Source: Candidatus Hydrogenedentes bacterium UBA2224 (GTDB lineage: Bacteria > Hydrogenedentota > Hydrogenedentia > Hydrogenedentales > SLHB01). Taken from it: 64,000 nucleotides of DNA. The notes under the pieces were generated by a model that saw only the letters and a list, made by a program, of their open reading frames with translations, searched no databases and was not told the DNA's origin. Both the position numbers and the translations under genes were made by a program. Positions 8,824-16,986 of the stretch are shown here, one piece after another (the stretch's first letter is position 1; each line of letters opens with the position of its first letter). The stretch is taken from assembly GCA_002348185.1 (NCBI GenBank), contig DDYW01000181.1, positions 77,986 to 141,985 on the forward strand. Reading direction: 5' to 3'.

Positions 8824-11334
8824 ATGAACGAATCGAGAGCGCGTGTGGACGCCGATAAGCGCATACAGGAACTGGAAAACCAGGTTTTGCGGCTCACCCG
8901 CGAGGTGCAGCGGCTTCGTGGGACGCGCCCGCCGCAGATGACGGGCCCTGGCGTGCCCGCGTCCGCCCCGTCCCGCTCCGTAGTGCCCCGCACGCCCCCT
9001 TCCGTCCCGCCGGCCGAAACCCGAGCCTGGACGTTGTGGGCGAGCCGCCTGGCGGTGGTCTTCGTGACCGTGGCCATCATCCTGGCGGCGGGCAAAAGCA
9101 CCAGCACATCGGCATTCGATCCCCGGAGCAAGGCGCTGGTCGCCTATAGCCTGGCCGCCCTCCTGCTCCTGCTGGGAGCGGCCTTCCCAGACCGGCGCAG
9201 TTTTCTGGCCAGCATCGCCCTCGGCGCCGGCCTCGCAACGGGCTATTTCACCACCTACGCGGTATTCTTCGTCCCGAATTTCCAATTGTTTACAGACCCC
9301 TGGAACGCCCTGCCGATTCTGTTCACGGCCATTCTGGCGATGACCGTCATCGTGGCCTGGCGGCGCAGCCTTGTCGCGGCCGTCATGGCCTGGTCAATCG
9401 TGTATTACACGTTGGGCCTGGCGGCCAACGATGTGCCCGCGATGTCCCGGTTTGCCTACGTTCTGGGCGGCCTCGCTCTGGCATCGGCGACCGCCGTCCT
9501 GCTGCACGCGCGATTCCACTGGCGCTTTCTCGTGTGGATCGTCCTGCTCGGCGCCTACGCCACGTTTCTCCCCTTCCTGTATTTCCAGCCTCAGGGCATC
9601 GCCGTCGCGCCCGAGACGTATTTCTGGCTGTCGCGCGGCACGCTCACGCTCGTATTCGTAGCGCTTGGGCTCGCCACCGTTCTCGACGTGCGGCGGGAAG
9701 ACATCCGGTCCCGGGGCATGCTGCTGGTATCCCTGCTGAATTCCGCGCTGTTTTTCCCAACCGTGTGGTCCGGGATTCAGACATTCCACGCGCCTCACGC
9801 GTGGATATTCCGCCTCGCCTTTACCGTGGCGCTCGCCACACTGGCCCTTCTGGCCGAAACGCGCGGCTCCAGGCGGAATTACCTCTTCCAGGCGTATATC
9901 GCCCAGGCGTTCGTGATGGCCGTTCTGGCGATGATCTCGCTGTATCCGGGAGTCACCCTGTGGCCGGCCCTCGCCTTAACCTGTTTTGCGCTCGCCGTAT
10001 TCTATCAGCAAACCGGGGCCGTCATCCTCAAGGCGGGCGCCATACTCCTGGTGTTCGTGGTTGCGGGAGGAGCGTTCCTCAGCGTTCAGGCGCCCGGATA
10101 TGCGGTGTTGGGATCGCACGCCATTCCCGCACGGTGGCTGGGCTGTGCCGCTCCTGCCCTCGTGTTCTTCCTGATTGCCATCTACTACGAGCGGGCCACG
10201 CGCCGCCGCCCCCCCCGAAAACGCCACCACAGCGGCCAATGGTTCCTCGCCGATTCCATCCTTGACCCGCCCAGCGCCACCGTAGCCATGCTCTATGCCG
10301 CCATAGGCGCCTTGATTCTGATGACGCTGACGATCGCCGACCGGGGCCAGCAGCCCGACCTTCCGTATCTCCTGGGGGCCCTCAGCCTGGCCCTGGCGAT
10401 TGCGGGCGTGCTCGCGTCGGCGCCGCAACTGGAAGTCGCCGCCGTGCTCCTGCTCGTGGCCGCGCATGTCAGCTTCCATTTCTTCCTGCTGGTCGACAAA
10501 TCCGGGTTTGAGCAGAGCGGGGGCTACGCCTATGGGACTATCCTGCTCGCGCTCTACACGTATCTCGCCGGGATGCTGTGGGAACGCTACCTGAAACGCG
10601 TTGGGGATGACCGTGCCTGGGAACACAACCTCGTCGCCCCCCTCCCGCACCTGGGCGCCACCTACATGATCGCCACGCTGGTGGCGTACAAGTACGGCGC
10701 CGTATACATCCCCGCAACCTACAACGCCATCGGTACCGTCCTTCTGGTGATCCCGCTTGTGCTGCCGTTCCCCGGGCTCAAGATCGCGGGCATCGCGCTG
10801 TTCGGGATCGGCGCCGCCTACTTCTCCAATCTGCTGTACGACCCAGCGGCGGCCCTGCCTGACGGACCCGCCTTTCTCTTCTACCTGGTGCCATTTCTGG
10901 TGGCGTACGCCGTTTCCGAACGCCTGCTCTATTTTGCCCACAAGCGCCCCGCCGTTACCCACCGGATGGACGACACCCTCCGCACGCTGCTCGTCGCGGC
11001 GGGCGGTGGGCTCGGCCTCCTCGCGTTCAACAAATGGGCCCCGGAGGAGACCCTGGCCCTGTACTGGCTCGCGCACGGTCTGGCCGGCGTTGCCCTGAGT
11101 TTTCTTTTCTTCGAGGCCCGTTACCGCTGGGCGGCATCGCTCGTTCTGACGCTGGCCATCCTGCAGGCAGTCTTCTCCTCCCCGGGAGACCGGGTATGGC
11201 TGTACCAGTTCGCCGCGTTTGCCGGCCTGGGCGTCGCCGGCCTGGTCGCCTTGACGGTTCGCGAGCACCGCCGCCGGCGACCCGCCGCTCCACCGCCCGC
11301 AGCCGAACCCCCCGGGCCCTCGCCTGATGAATAG
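8824..11334 (+). CDS. DUF2339-like polytopic membrane protein
   Basis: The protein has 836 residues from the ATG at 8824; upstream GTG and ATG codons at 8789-8791 are possible, and no strong ribosome site is visible for any. Residues 8-36 form a short coiled coil (heptad-like RIQELENQVLRLTREVQRL). A proline-rich linker follows, then roughly 20 or more hydrophobic segments from about residue 70 to 820. This order matches the DUF2339 predicted membrane proteins, whose function is unknown. A cytoplasmic basic loop near 460-475 (RATRRRPPRKRHH) and an RVGDDRAWEH loop near 600 break the array. The stop overlaps the start of cca by 8 bases, so translation may be coupled. The membrane topology is confident; the family is fairly confident. 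Confidence 0.8.
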   Translation: MNESRARVDADKRIQELENQVLRLTREVQRLRGTRPPQMTGPGVPASAPSRSVVPRTPPSVPPAETRAWTLWASRLAVVFVTVAIILAAGKSTSTSAFDPRSKALVAYSLAALLLLLGAAFPDRRSFLASIALGAGLATGYFTTYAVFFVPNFQLFTDPWNALPILFTAILAMTVIVAWRRSLVAAVMAWSIVYYTLGLAANDVPAMSRFAYVLGGLALASATAVLLHARFHWRFLVWIVLLGAYATFLPFLYFQPQGIAVAPETYFWLSRGTLTLVFVALGLATVLDVRREDIRSRGMLLVSLLNSALFFPTVWSGIQTFHAPHAWIFRLAFTVALATLALLAETRGSRRNYLFQAYIAQAFVMAVLAMISLYPGVTLWPALALTCFALAVFYQQTGAVILKAGAILLVFVVAGGAFLSVQAPGYAVLGSHAIPARWLGCAAPALVFFLIAIYYERATRRRPPRKRHHSGQWFLADSILDPPSATVAMLYAAIGALILMTLTIADRGQQPDLPYLLGALSLALAIAGVLASAPQLEVAAVLLLVAAHVSFHFFLLVDKSGFEQSGGYAYGTILLALYTYLAGMLWERYLKRVGDDRAWEHNLVAPLPHLGATYMIATLVAYKYGAVYIPATYNAIGTVLLVIPLVLPFPGLKIAGIALFGIGAAYFSNLLYDPAAALPDGPAFLFYLVPFLVAYAVSERLLYFAHKRPAVTHRMDDTLRTLLVAAGGGLGLLAFNKWAPEETLALYWLAHGLAGVALSFLFFEARYRWAASLVLTLAILQAVFSSPGDRVWLYQFAAFAGLGVAGLVALTVREHRRRRPAAPPPAAEPPGPSPDE

Positions 11335-12661
11335 GCGTCAGGCTGCGGCCGAAACCATCTGCGCCACATTGCGACAGCGCGGTTTCCGCGCCCTCCTTGC
11401 CGGAGGCTGCGTGCGCGACATGCTCCTCAAGACCCCCCCGAAAGACTTCGACATTGCCACCAATGCCCGGCCCTTTGAGGTCGCGGAACTCTTCGATCGC
11501 ACCATCGACGTCGGCGCGGCTTTCGGCGTCCAGGTGGTCCTGCTGCCGGAGGGCCCCTTCGAGGTCACGACGTTCCGAAAGGACGGACCGTATCACGATG
11601 GCCGCCATCCGTGCAGCGTCGCCTTTACCGATGAAGAAGAGGACGCCCAACGCCGCGATTTCACGATCAACGCCCTCTTCTACGATCCGGTCGAGCGCAC
11701 CGTGCTGGACTACGTCGGTGGCCTCGACGATTTGCGGGCGGGACTGGTCCGCGCGGTCGGTGTCCCCCGGGAACGGTTTCAGGAGGACCACCTCCGCCTT
11801 CTGCGGGCCATCCGGTTTGCGGCGCGCCTCGGATACGCTGTCGAAAAACAGACCTATCGGGCCATACTGGAGGCCGCCCCCCTCATTACATCGACCAGTG
11901 CCGAACGGATTCGCGATGAATTGCTTAAAATGCTCACGGAAGGCGGCACACGCCGCGCCTTCGAACTCCTTGACGACACCGGCCTGCTTCAAGAGATCCT
12001 TCCCGAAATCGCGGCCCTGAAGGGCGTTGAGCAGCCGCCCGAATTCCATCCCGAAGGCGATGTGTTCACGCATACCCTGCTCATGTTCGACCTTCTAGAG
12101 AACCCCAGCCGCACGCTGGCGCTGGGGGTCCTGCTCCACGATGCCGGCAAAGCATCCACCCAGACCCGGACCGATCGCATCCGGTTCAACGACCACGACA
12201 AGGCGGGCGCCCGGATCGCCCGCGAGGTTTGCGAGCGCCTTCGCCTGTCCCGCCGCGAAACGGAGCGCGTGGTATGGCTCGTCGCGCAGCACATGCGGTT
12301 TCAGCACATCCCCGACATGCGGGAAAGCAAGCGCAAACGAACAATACGCGCGGAAGGGTTCGATGAACTCAAGGAACTGTGCCGTGTGGATTGCCTGGCC
12401 AGCCATGGCAACCTGGACACCGTCGCGTGGGTGGAAAACTATCAGGCCCAACTGCCGCCGGATGCCCTTCGCCCCGAGCCCCTGATAGACGGGAAAGGCC
12501 TGATGGCCCTCGGCTACCCCCCCGGACCCCTGTTCTCGAAAATCCTCCAGCGGGTCGAAGACCTCCAGTTGGACGGCACGTTAACCACGCGGGAAGAGGC
12601 CCGTGGGTTTGTGTTGACCCAGTGGCCCCGTGAGCGCCAGCCGCGCGGCGAAGGAGGCTGA
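11327..12661 (+). CDS. cca: CCA-adding tRNA nucleotidyltransferase with HD domain
   Basis: The protein has 444 residues. It is a class II nucleotidyltransferase that adds or repairs the 3' CCA of tRNAs. Visible motifs are GGCVRD near 24-29, the metal-binding DFDIAT near 39-44, RRDFTINAL near 108-116, and RFQEDHLRLLRAIRFAARLG near 149-168. A C-terminal HD phosphohydrolase domain follows at about 240-360 (VLLHDAGK). The start overlaps the previous gene by 8 bases. A poly(A) polymerase cannot be excluded from motifs alone, since the families are related. The only tRNA in this window already encodes CCA, which would suit a repair role. Confidence 0.9.
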   Translation: MNRRQAAAETICATLRQRGFRALLAGGCVRDMLLKTPPKDFDIATNARPFEVAELFDRTIDVGAAFGVQVVLLPEGPFEVTTFRKDGPYHDGRHPCSVAFTDEEEDAQRRDFTINALFYDPVERTVLDYVGGLDDLRAGLVRAVGVPRERFQEDHLRLLRAIRFAARLGYAVEKQTYRAILEAAPLITSTSAERIRDELLKMLTEGGTRRAFELLDDTGLLQEILPEIAALKGVEQPPEFHPEGDVFTHTLLMFDLLENPSRTLALGVLLHDAGKASTQTRTDRIRFNDHDKAGARIAREVCERLRLSRRETERVVWLVAQHMRFQHIPDMRESKRKRTIRAEGFDELKELCRVDCLASHGNLDTVAWVENYQAQLPPDALRPEPLIDGKGLMALGYPPGPLFSKILQRVEDLQLDGTLTTREEARGFVLTQWPRERQPRGEGG

Positions 12662-12664
12662 ACC

Positions 12665-13495
12665 ATGCCACACGCGGATTCATTCACTACGCCCGACGGT
12701 CTGCGGCTCTATACGCGCGTCTGGAGCCCTCCGGGGTCACCAGACGCCCATGTCGTGCTCCTTCATGGATACGGCGATCATTGCGGCCGCTACGGGGAAC
12801 TCGCAAAGGACCTGAACCTGGCGGGCCTGACGGTCCACAGCTACGATCAGCGCGGGTTCGGCCGCTCCGACGGCCGGCGCGCCTACGTGGCCGATTACAC
12901 CGTGTTACTGGACGACCTCGACCGGTTCCTGAACCACATCCACCCGGACACCCAGGGGATGCCCCTCTTCCTCCTGGGACAGAGTTTTGGAGGGCTCATT
13001 GCCGTGCGTTACGCGCAAACGCGCCAGCCTCGCTTCTCCGGGCTGGTGTTGTGCAGTCCCTTCCTGGGGTTCTCCGAGAGCATTCCCAAACCCCTGCTGG
13101 TGCTGGGACGCTATATCGCGAAGGTGGCCCCCTGGCTTCCCGTGAGCCAGGTTGCGCCTGACGGCCTGTCCCGCCGCCCGGACGTCGTCGAGGAGGCCAC
13201 GAACGACCCCTTGGGTTACCATGGCCGCGTCCTCGCGCGCACGGGAAGCCAGATGCAAGAGGCTATCGCCGACGCATTGGGCGATGCCGGCCGCCTTTCC
13301 CTCCCTCTCTATATCGTGCACGGCAGCGAGGACCGTATCGTACCCCTCTCCGGAAGCCAGCATTTCTTCGACGCGTATGCCGGGCCGGACAAGACCCTCG
13401 AGGTCTGCGAAGGCGGGTATCACGAGTTGTGGCACGACCTCGACGCCGACGCCGTGCTCCAGGGGATTTGTGATTGGATACGCCGCCTGTTGTGA
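12665..13495 (+). CDS. Alpha/beta hydrolase, monoglyceride lipase/lysophospholipase type
   Basis: The protein has 276 residues. The oxyanion motif LLHGYGDH is near residue 33, the nucleophile elbow GQSFGG near 107-112, the acid in HGSEDRIVP near 222, and the catalytic histidine in GGYHELWHD near 252. The YDQRGFGRSDG segment is characteristic of the monoacylglycerol lipase (PldB-like) subgroup. No signal peptide is present, so it is likely cytoplasmic or loosely membrane-associated. GGAGG inside the end of cca, 3 bases before the cca stop, gives a good ribosome site, so it is probably cotranscribed with cca. The substrate is probably a monoacylglycerol or lysophospholipid; this is inferred from the subgroup. 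Confidence 0.85.
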   Translation: MPHADSFTTPDGLRLYTRVWSPPGSPDAHVVLLHGYGDHCGRYGELAKDLNLAGLTVHSYDQRGFGRSDGRRAYVADYTVLLDDLDRFLNHIHPDTQGMPLFLLGQSFGGLIAVRYAQTRQPRFSGLVLCSPFLGFSESIPKPLLVLGRYIAKVAPWLPVSQVAPDGLSRRPDVVEEATNDPLGYHGRVLARTGSQMQEAIADALGDAGRLSLPLYIVHGSEDRIVPLSGSQHFFDAYAGPDKTLEVCEGGYHELWHDLDADAVLQGICDWIRRLL

Positions 13496-13572
13496 CCTGC
13501 CCGCCTCCCCTGTCATAATAGCGCCGCACGATTTGCTGCACTTGAACGCCGGGTATACGAGACGCCAGCCTT

Positions 13573-14649
13573 ATGAAACAAGACCATACAAAACGGATCT
13601 TCGAGCACATTCACGACGCGCACGTGGCGGAACTGCTGCCGCTGATCTCTCCGAAGGAGATCAAACGGTCCGTTCCCATGCCCGAGCGCGTACAGGAAAC
13701 GGTCATGACAGGCCGCAGAGACGTCGTGCGTATTCTTGCCGGTGAAGATGAGCGCATGCTCGTAGTCGTGGGACCCTGCTCGATTCATGACACCGACACG
13801 GCAATCGACTACGCCACCCGCCTCCATCAGGCCCACGAACAATACAAGGATCGCCTGTTCATCGTCATGCGCACCTATTTCGAGAAACCGCGCACCACCA
13901 CCGGATGGAAAGGGCTCATCAACGACCCGAACCTCGATGGCAGCTGCAATCTCGAAAAAGGCCTGCACATCGCCCGCCGCCTGCTCCTCGAGATCGCGGG
14001 CATGGGCCTCCCGACGGCCACGGAAGTCCTCGACCCCATCGTGCCGCAGTACATCGCCGACCTGATCACCTGGGCCTCCATCGGCGCGCGTACGACGGAG
14101 TCTCAGACCCATCGCGAAATGGCCAGCGGCCTTTCCATGCCGATAGGATTCAAGAACAGCACCGATGGCAACCTCCAGGTGGCGATTAACGCGCTCCTTT
14201 CCGCCCGCCAGTCCCATCATTTCCTCGGCATCGACCAGGACGGCCAGACCTGCGTGGTCCGCACCCTCGGGAATCCCTGGGGCCATATCATCCTTCGCGG
14301 AGGCGGAGGCCGGCCAAACTGCGACCGCGTGAGCGTGGCCCTTGCGGAAGAACAGATGCGCGCCGCCGGGCTCGAACCCCGCATCATGATCGATTGCAGC
14401 CACGACAACAGCACCCGCCGGTATGAACTCCAGGAAAAGGTCCTCCGCGACCTCATTCTTCAACGAGCCGAGGGGACGCGCTCCCTGATGGGCATGATGC
14501 TCGAAAGCAACCTCAACCCCGGCAATCAGCCCATCCCCGCGGACAAAAGCCAGTTGAAATACGGCGTCAGCATCACCGACCCCTGCATGGGCTGGAGCAT
14601 GACGGAAGCGTGTCTGCAATACGCCTACGACCAGCTCGCCCGCCTCTGA
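13573..14649 (+). CDS. aroG: 3-deoxy-7-phosphoheptulonate synthase, class I (AroF/G/H type)
   Basis: The protein has 358 residues. It condenses phosphoenolpyruvate with erythrose 4-phosphate, the first step of the shikimate pathway. All metal ligands are visible: Cys in VVVGPCSIHD, His in IDCSHDNS, Glu in MGMMLESNL and Asp in SITDPCMGW. The conserved core GLPTATEVLDPIVPQYIADL and the FKNSTDGN loop are intact. Length and N-terminal extension match the aromatic-amino-acid-feedback type of E. coli; which amino acid regulates it cannot be told. No other aro gene is nearby. The symbol is used for the family; aroF or aroH would be equally valid. Confidence 0.93.
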   Translation: MKQDHTKRIFEHIHDAHVAELLPLISPKEIKRSVPMPERVQETVMTGRRDVVRILAGEDERMLVVVGPCSIHDTDTAIDYATRLHQAHEQYKDRLFIVMRTYFEKPRTTTGWKGLINDPNLDGSCNLEKGLHIARRLLLEIAGMGLPTATEVLDPIVPQYIADLITWASIGARTTESQTHREMASGLSMPIGFKNSTDGNLQVAINALLSARQSHHFLGIDQDGQTCVVRTLGNPWGHIILRGGGGRPNCDRVSVALAEEQMRAAGLEPRIMIDCSHDNSTRRYELQEKVLRDLILQRAEGTRSLMGMMLESNLNPGNQPIPADKSQLKYGVSITDPCMGWSMTEACLQYAYDQLARL

Positions 14650-14726
14650 CGCACCGGCCGGCCGGCGGTCCGCTGGCTTCCTGGCGCGTCGCGCTCGCCC
14701 CCCCAGCGAAAAGAGCCCGGGAATCA

Positions 14727-14735
14727 TGCTATGCT
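14727..14735 (+). promoter_or_regulatory. Possible extended -10 promoter for the SGNH hydrolase
   Basis: TGCTATGCT is an extended -10 element (4/6 to TATAAT) about 40 bases before the ATG at 14775. No -35 is recognisable. This assignment is weak. Confidence 0.3.
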
Positions 14736-14774
14736 CGGGACCGCAGAACCATCATCCTTACCGGGAGAACACGA

Positions 14775-15701
14775 ATGCTGTCACGCTGTCTGATTTTGCT
14801 CGTGGTCACGTGCATGTCCGCGGGCGCCGGGCCTGACGCGTTTCCCTCGCCGGGCGACGACCGGGCCAACGTCCCCTTGACCGTGCGGGGAAAAGACTGG
14901 TATGCGCACATTCCGCCAGACCATGAGGGAGAGGTCGAATTGCGTTTCGTGCTGCCCCCGGACCGCCTCTCGGTGCTTCCGTCCGGGGAAGCCGTCCCGT
15001 TTGTGTCCGGTGAAAACGGCGCGATTCGGTTCCGTGTCGCCCCGGAGAAACGCACTTCGCCCGAGACCGTCGTGATAGCGCATTGGGAGCTGGCAAAATG
15101 GGAAGACGACATCCAGACCATGGAAAAGAACTTCCCCAATGTCCCCGCGCATCCCATTCTCTTTGTCGGAAGCTCCTCGATCCGCGGATGGAAGGTGACC
15201 GGGGATTTCCCCGGGCTGCCCGTGGTCAATCACGGATTCGGCGGCTCCGAGTACTTCGATGCCCTGTCGTATGCGGACCGGATCATTCATCCCCTGCGGC
15301 CGCGCGCCGTAGTCCTGTACGACGGTGACAACGACATTGCGCGGGGAAAATCACCCGAATGGGTCGCCGCGGACATGAAGGCCCTGGTGCGCGTAATCCA
15401 TCACGCGAATCCCCAGACCCCGGTCGTCGTGTTGTCGACCAAGACCAGCATGGCCCGATGGGAGTTCCACGAGCAGATGGAACAGAGCAACCGTTTATTG
15501 GCTGAATTCGCGGCGACCGACCCGCGGGTGACCTTCCTCGACGTCAACACGCCCCTGCTCGACGCCGAGGGCAAACCCGACGAACGCTACTTTCTCCCGG
15601 ACCGCCTCCACCTCAACCACGAGGGATATGTGGTCTGGACCAACCTTCTCCGGCCCATCCTGGACCGTATTCTTGCCAATCCCGTTCCGGCGGCGGAATG
15701 A
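14775..15701 (+). CDS. Exported SGNH/GDSL-family hydrolase
   Basis: The protein has 308 residues from the ATG at 14775, which follows GGGAGA and begins a signal peptide (MLSRCLILLVVTCMSAGAG). The SGNH blocks are visible: the nucleophile serine in FVGSSSIRGW, the glycine block NHGFGGSE, the asparagine block in GDNDIARGKSPEW, and the C-terminal acid-histidine pair in DRLHLNHEGY. A small beta domain of about 100 residues precedes the hydrolase. Such enzymes are esterases or deacetylases of polysaccharides or lipids, here probably periplasmic. The gene ends 13 bases from the convergent mrfB stop. Confidence 0.85.
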   Translation: MLSRCLILLVVTCMSAGAGPDAFPSPGDDRANVPLTVRGKDWYAHIPPDHEGEVELRFVLPPDRLSVLPSGEAVPFVSGENGAIRFRVAPEKRTSPETVVIAHWELAKWEDDIQTMEKNFPNVPAHPILFVGSSSIRGWKVTGDFPGLPVVNHGFGGSEYFDALSYADRIIHPLRPRAVVLYDGDNDIARGKSPEWVAADMKALVRVIHHANPQTPVVVLSTKTSMARWEFHEQMEQSNRLLAEFAATDPRVTFLDVNTPLLDAEGKPDERYFLPDRLHLNHEGYVVWTNLLRPILDRILANPVPAAE

Positions 15702-15714
15702 CGCGGACGGCCGC

Positions 15715-16983
15715 TCATCCCCTGCCGAGCTTTCGCCGGATGCGCTCAAGCCGCATTCGGAAATCCTCCAGACCCAAGGGAAGCTCGTCCGTGCCGAGGG
15801 CGCTCCGCGTTTCGAGAAACTGAACGGTCTCCGCACACAGGCGCTCGGCCTCCAGGAGATTGCGCGCGCGGTGCTCGAAATGCTTGGCCAGTTCGAGCCG
15901 CGCCACCAGGTCGCTCGGCCGTTCCGTAAGCAGCAGGGTCCACGCCTCCTCCATGTCATACCACTGCTGGAGACGTTTGCAGGCCATCCCCATCAAATAC
16001 AGACACTCGCAGCGGATGCCCGGTTCCGCCTCTTCGTCGAGCAGGCGTCGCCCGTGCTCCGTCACTTCACGGTAGTGTTTCTGCAGGAAATGCAGCCGCA
16101 CCAGTGAAAGCCGGTCCTCCAGGTGCGCGAACCCCGTGCCCTGCGGCAAACTGAGGCTCTGGGACATGCGGCCCGCCAGCGCCGCCAGCGAGAGGATGTC
16201 CATTTTGTGATGGTAGAAGACCGCCTCGAGCGCCCGGGCGTCCCGGGTGCGCAGGTAGTTCAGCCAGATCTCCGGGATTTCCGCGCTGGAGACGTCCCCG
16301 TGCCGCCGCACGGCCAATATCTCCCGTTCAATGTTCGTCAGCCCGCAATCCCCAAGCCGGCGCTTCCAGAAACGCCGGGCCGCATGCAGAAGGTCATACT
16401 GGAGCGCCGCATCCAGGCAAAATGGCATCCGGTGTTGGATGAACCGGGTCCGCAGCAACGGGATGTCAAAACTCTTCCCGTTGTAGGTCACCACGGTGTC
16501 GCGCCCCTGGAACAGGCGGTCGAGATAACGCAGCATGGGCTCTTCGTCGTCAAAATCCCGCATGAACGCCTGTTCCAGCCGGAACACGGCGCCGTCAAAA
16601 TAGCCGGCGCCGACTAGAAACGCCACGGTTCCCGAGCCGCCCGCCAGCCCGGTCGTTTCGGTGTCCAGGAAGATCGCCGTCTCCGCGGTGAAGTCCCGCA
16701 GGTCGGCGTCGTTTGCCGACAGGGCGACGTGCTCGGGCAGCGCGAGCAAAGCCTCGCCCAGCGTGACGTTCCCGTGTGCGGTGTCGAGGGGGAAGTCCGT
16801 ACGCACGAGAAAGAAACCGGCGTTCGCCTCCCCCACCAGCTCGCCGGAAACGACGCGGTCGATCTCGAATTCGCCCGAGGCGCGCCGCTGGGCAATTTCC
16901 TCGGTCTTCCGGCGCCATTCGGCGCCGCTCATCAGGCCCTCCCTCCCGAGTAGCGACTGCAGTTTATCGCGCAGCTCCGACAT
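15715..16983 (-). CDS. mrfB: YprB/MrfB-type DEDDh exonuclease
   Basis: The protein has 422 residues. A ribonuclease-H-like exonuclease domain spans about 100-275, with Exo I FLDTETTGLAGGSGT, Exo II TYNGKSFDIPLL and Exo III HHKMDILSLA; the acidic and histidine residues of the DEDDh site are present. A C-terminal TPR-like helical region covers about 290-415. In Bacillus subtilis the homologous MrfB works with MrfA in excision repair of mitomycin C adducts. Here the start lies 3 bases after the stop of the helicase gene, the same partner order. The N-terminal 100 residues are less conserved. Confidence is high for family and pairing. Confidence 0.88.
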   Translation of the reverse strand: MSELRDKLQSLLGREGLMSGAEWRRKTEEIAQRRASGEFEIDRVVSGELVGEANAGFFLVRTDFPLDTAHGNVTLGEALLALPEHVALSANDADLRDFTAETAIFLDTETTGLAGGSGTVAFLVGAGYFDGAVFRLEQAFMRDFDDEEPMLRYLDRLFQGRDTVVTYNGKSFDIPLLRTRFIQHRMPFCLDAALQYDLLHAARRFWKRRLGDCGLTNIEREILAVRRHGDVSSAEIPEIWLNYLRTRDARALEAVFYHHKMDILSLAALAGRMSQSLSLPQGTGFAHLEDRLSLVRLHFLQKHYREVTEHGRRLLDEEAEPGIRCECLYLMGMACKRLQQWYDMEEAWTLLLTERPSDLVARLELAKHFEHRARNLLEAERLCAETVQFLETRSALGTDELPLGLEDFRMRLERIRRKLGRG

Positions 16984-16986
16984 GGG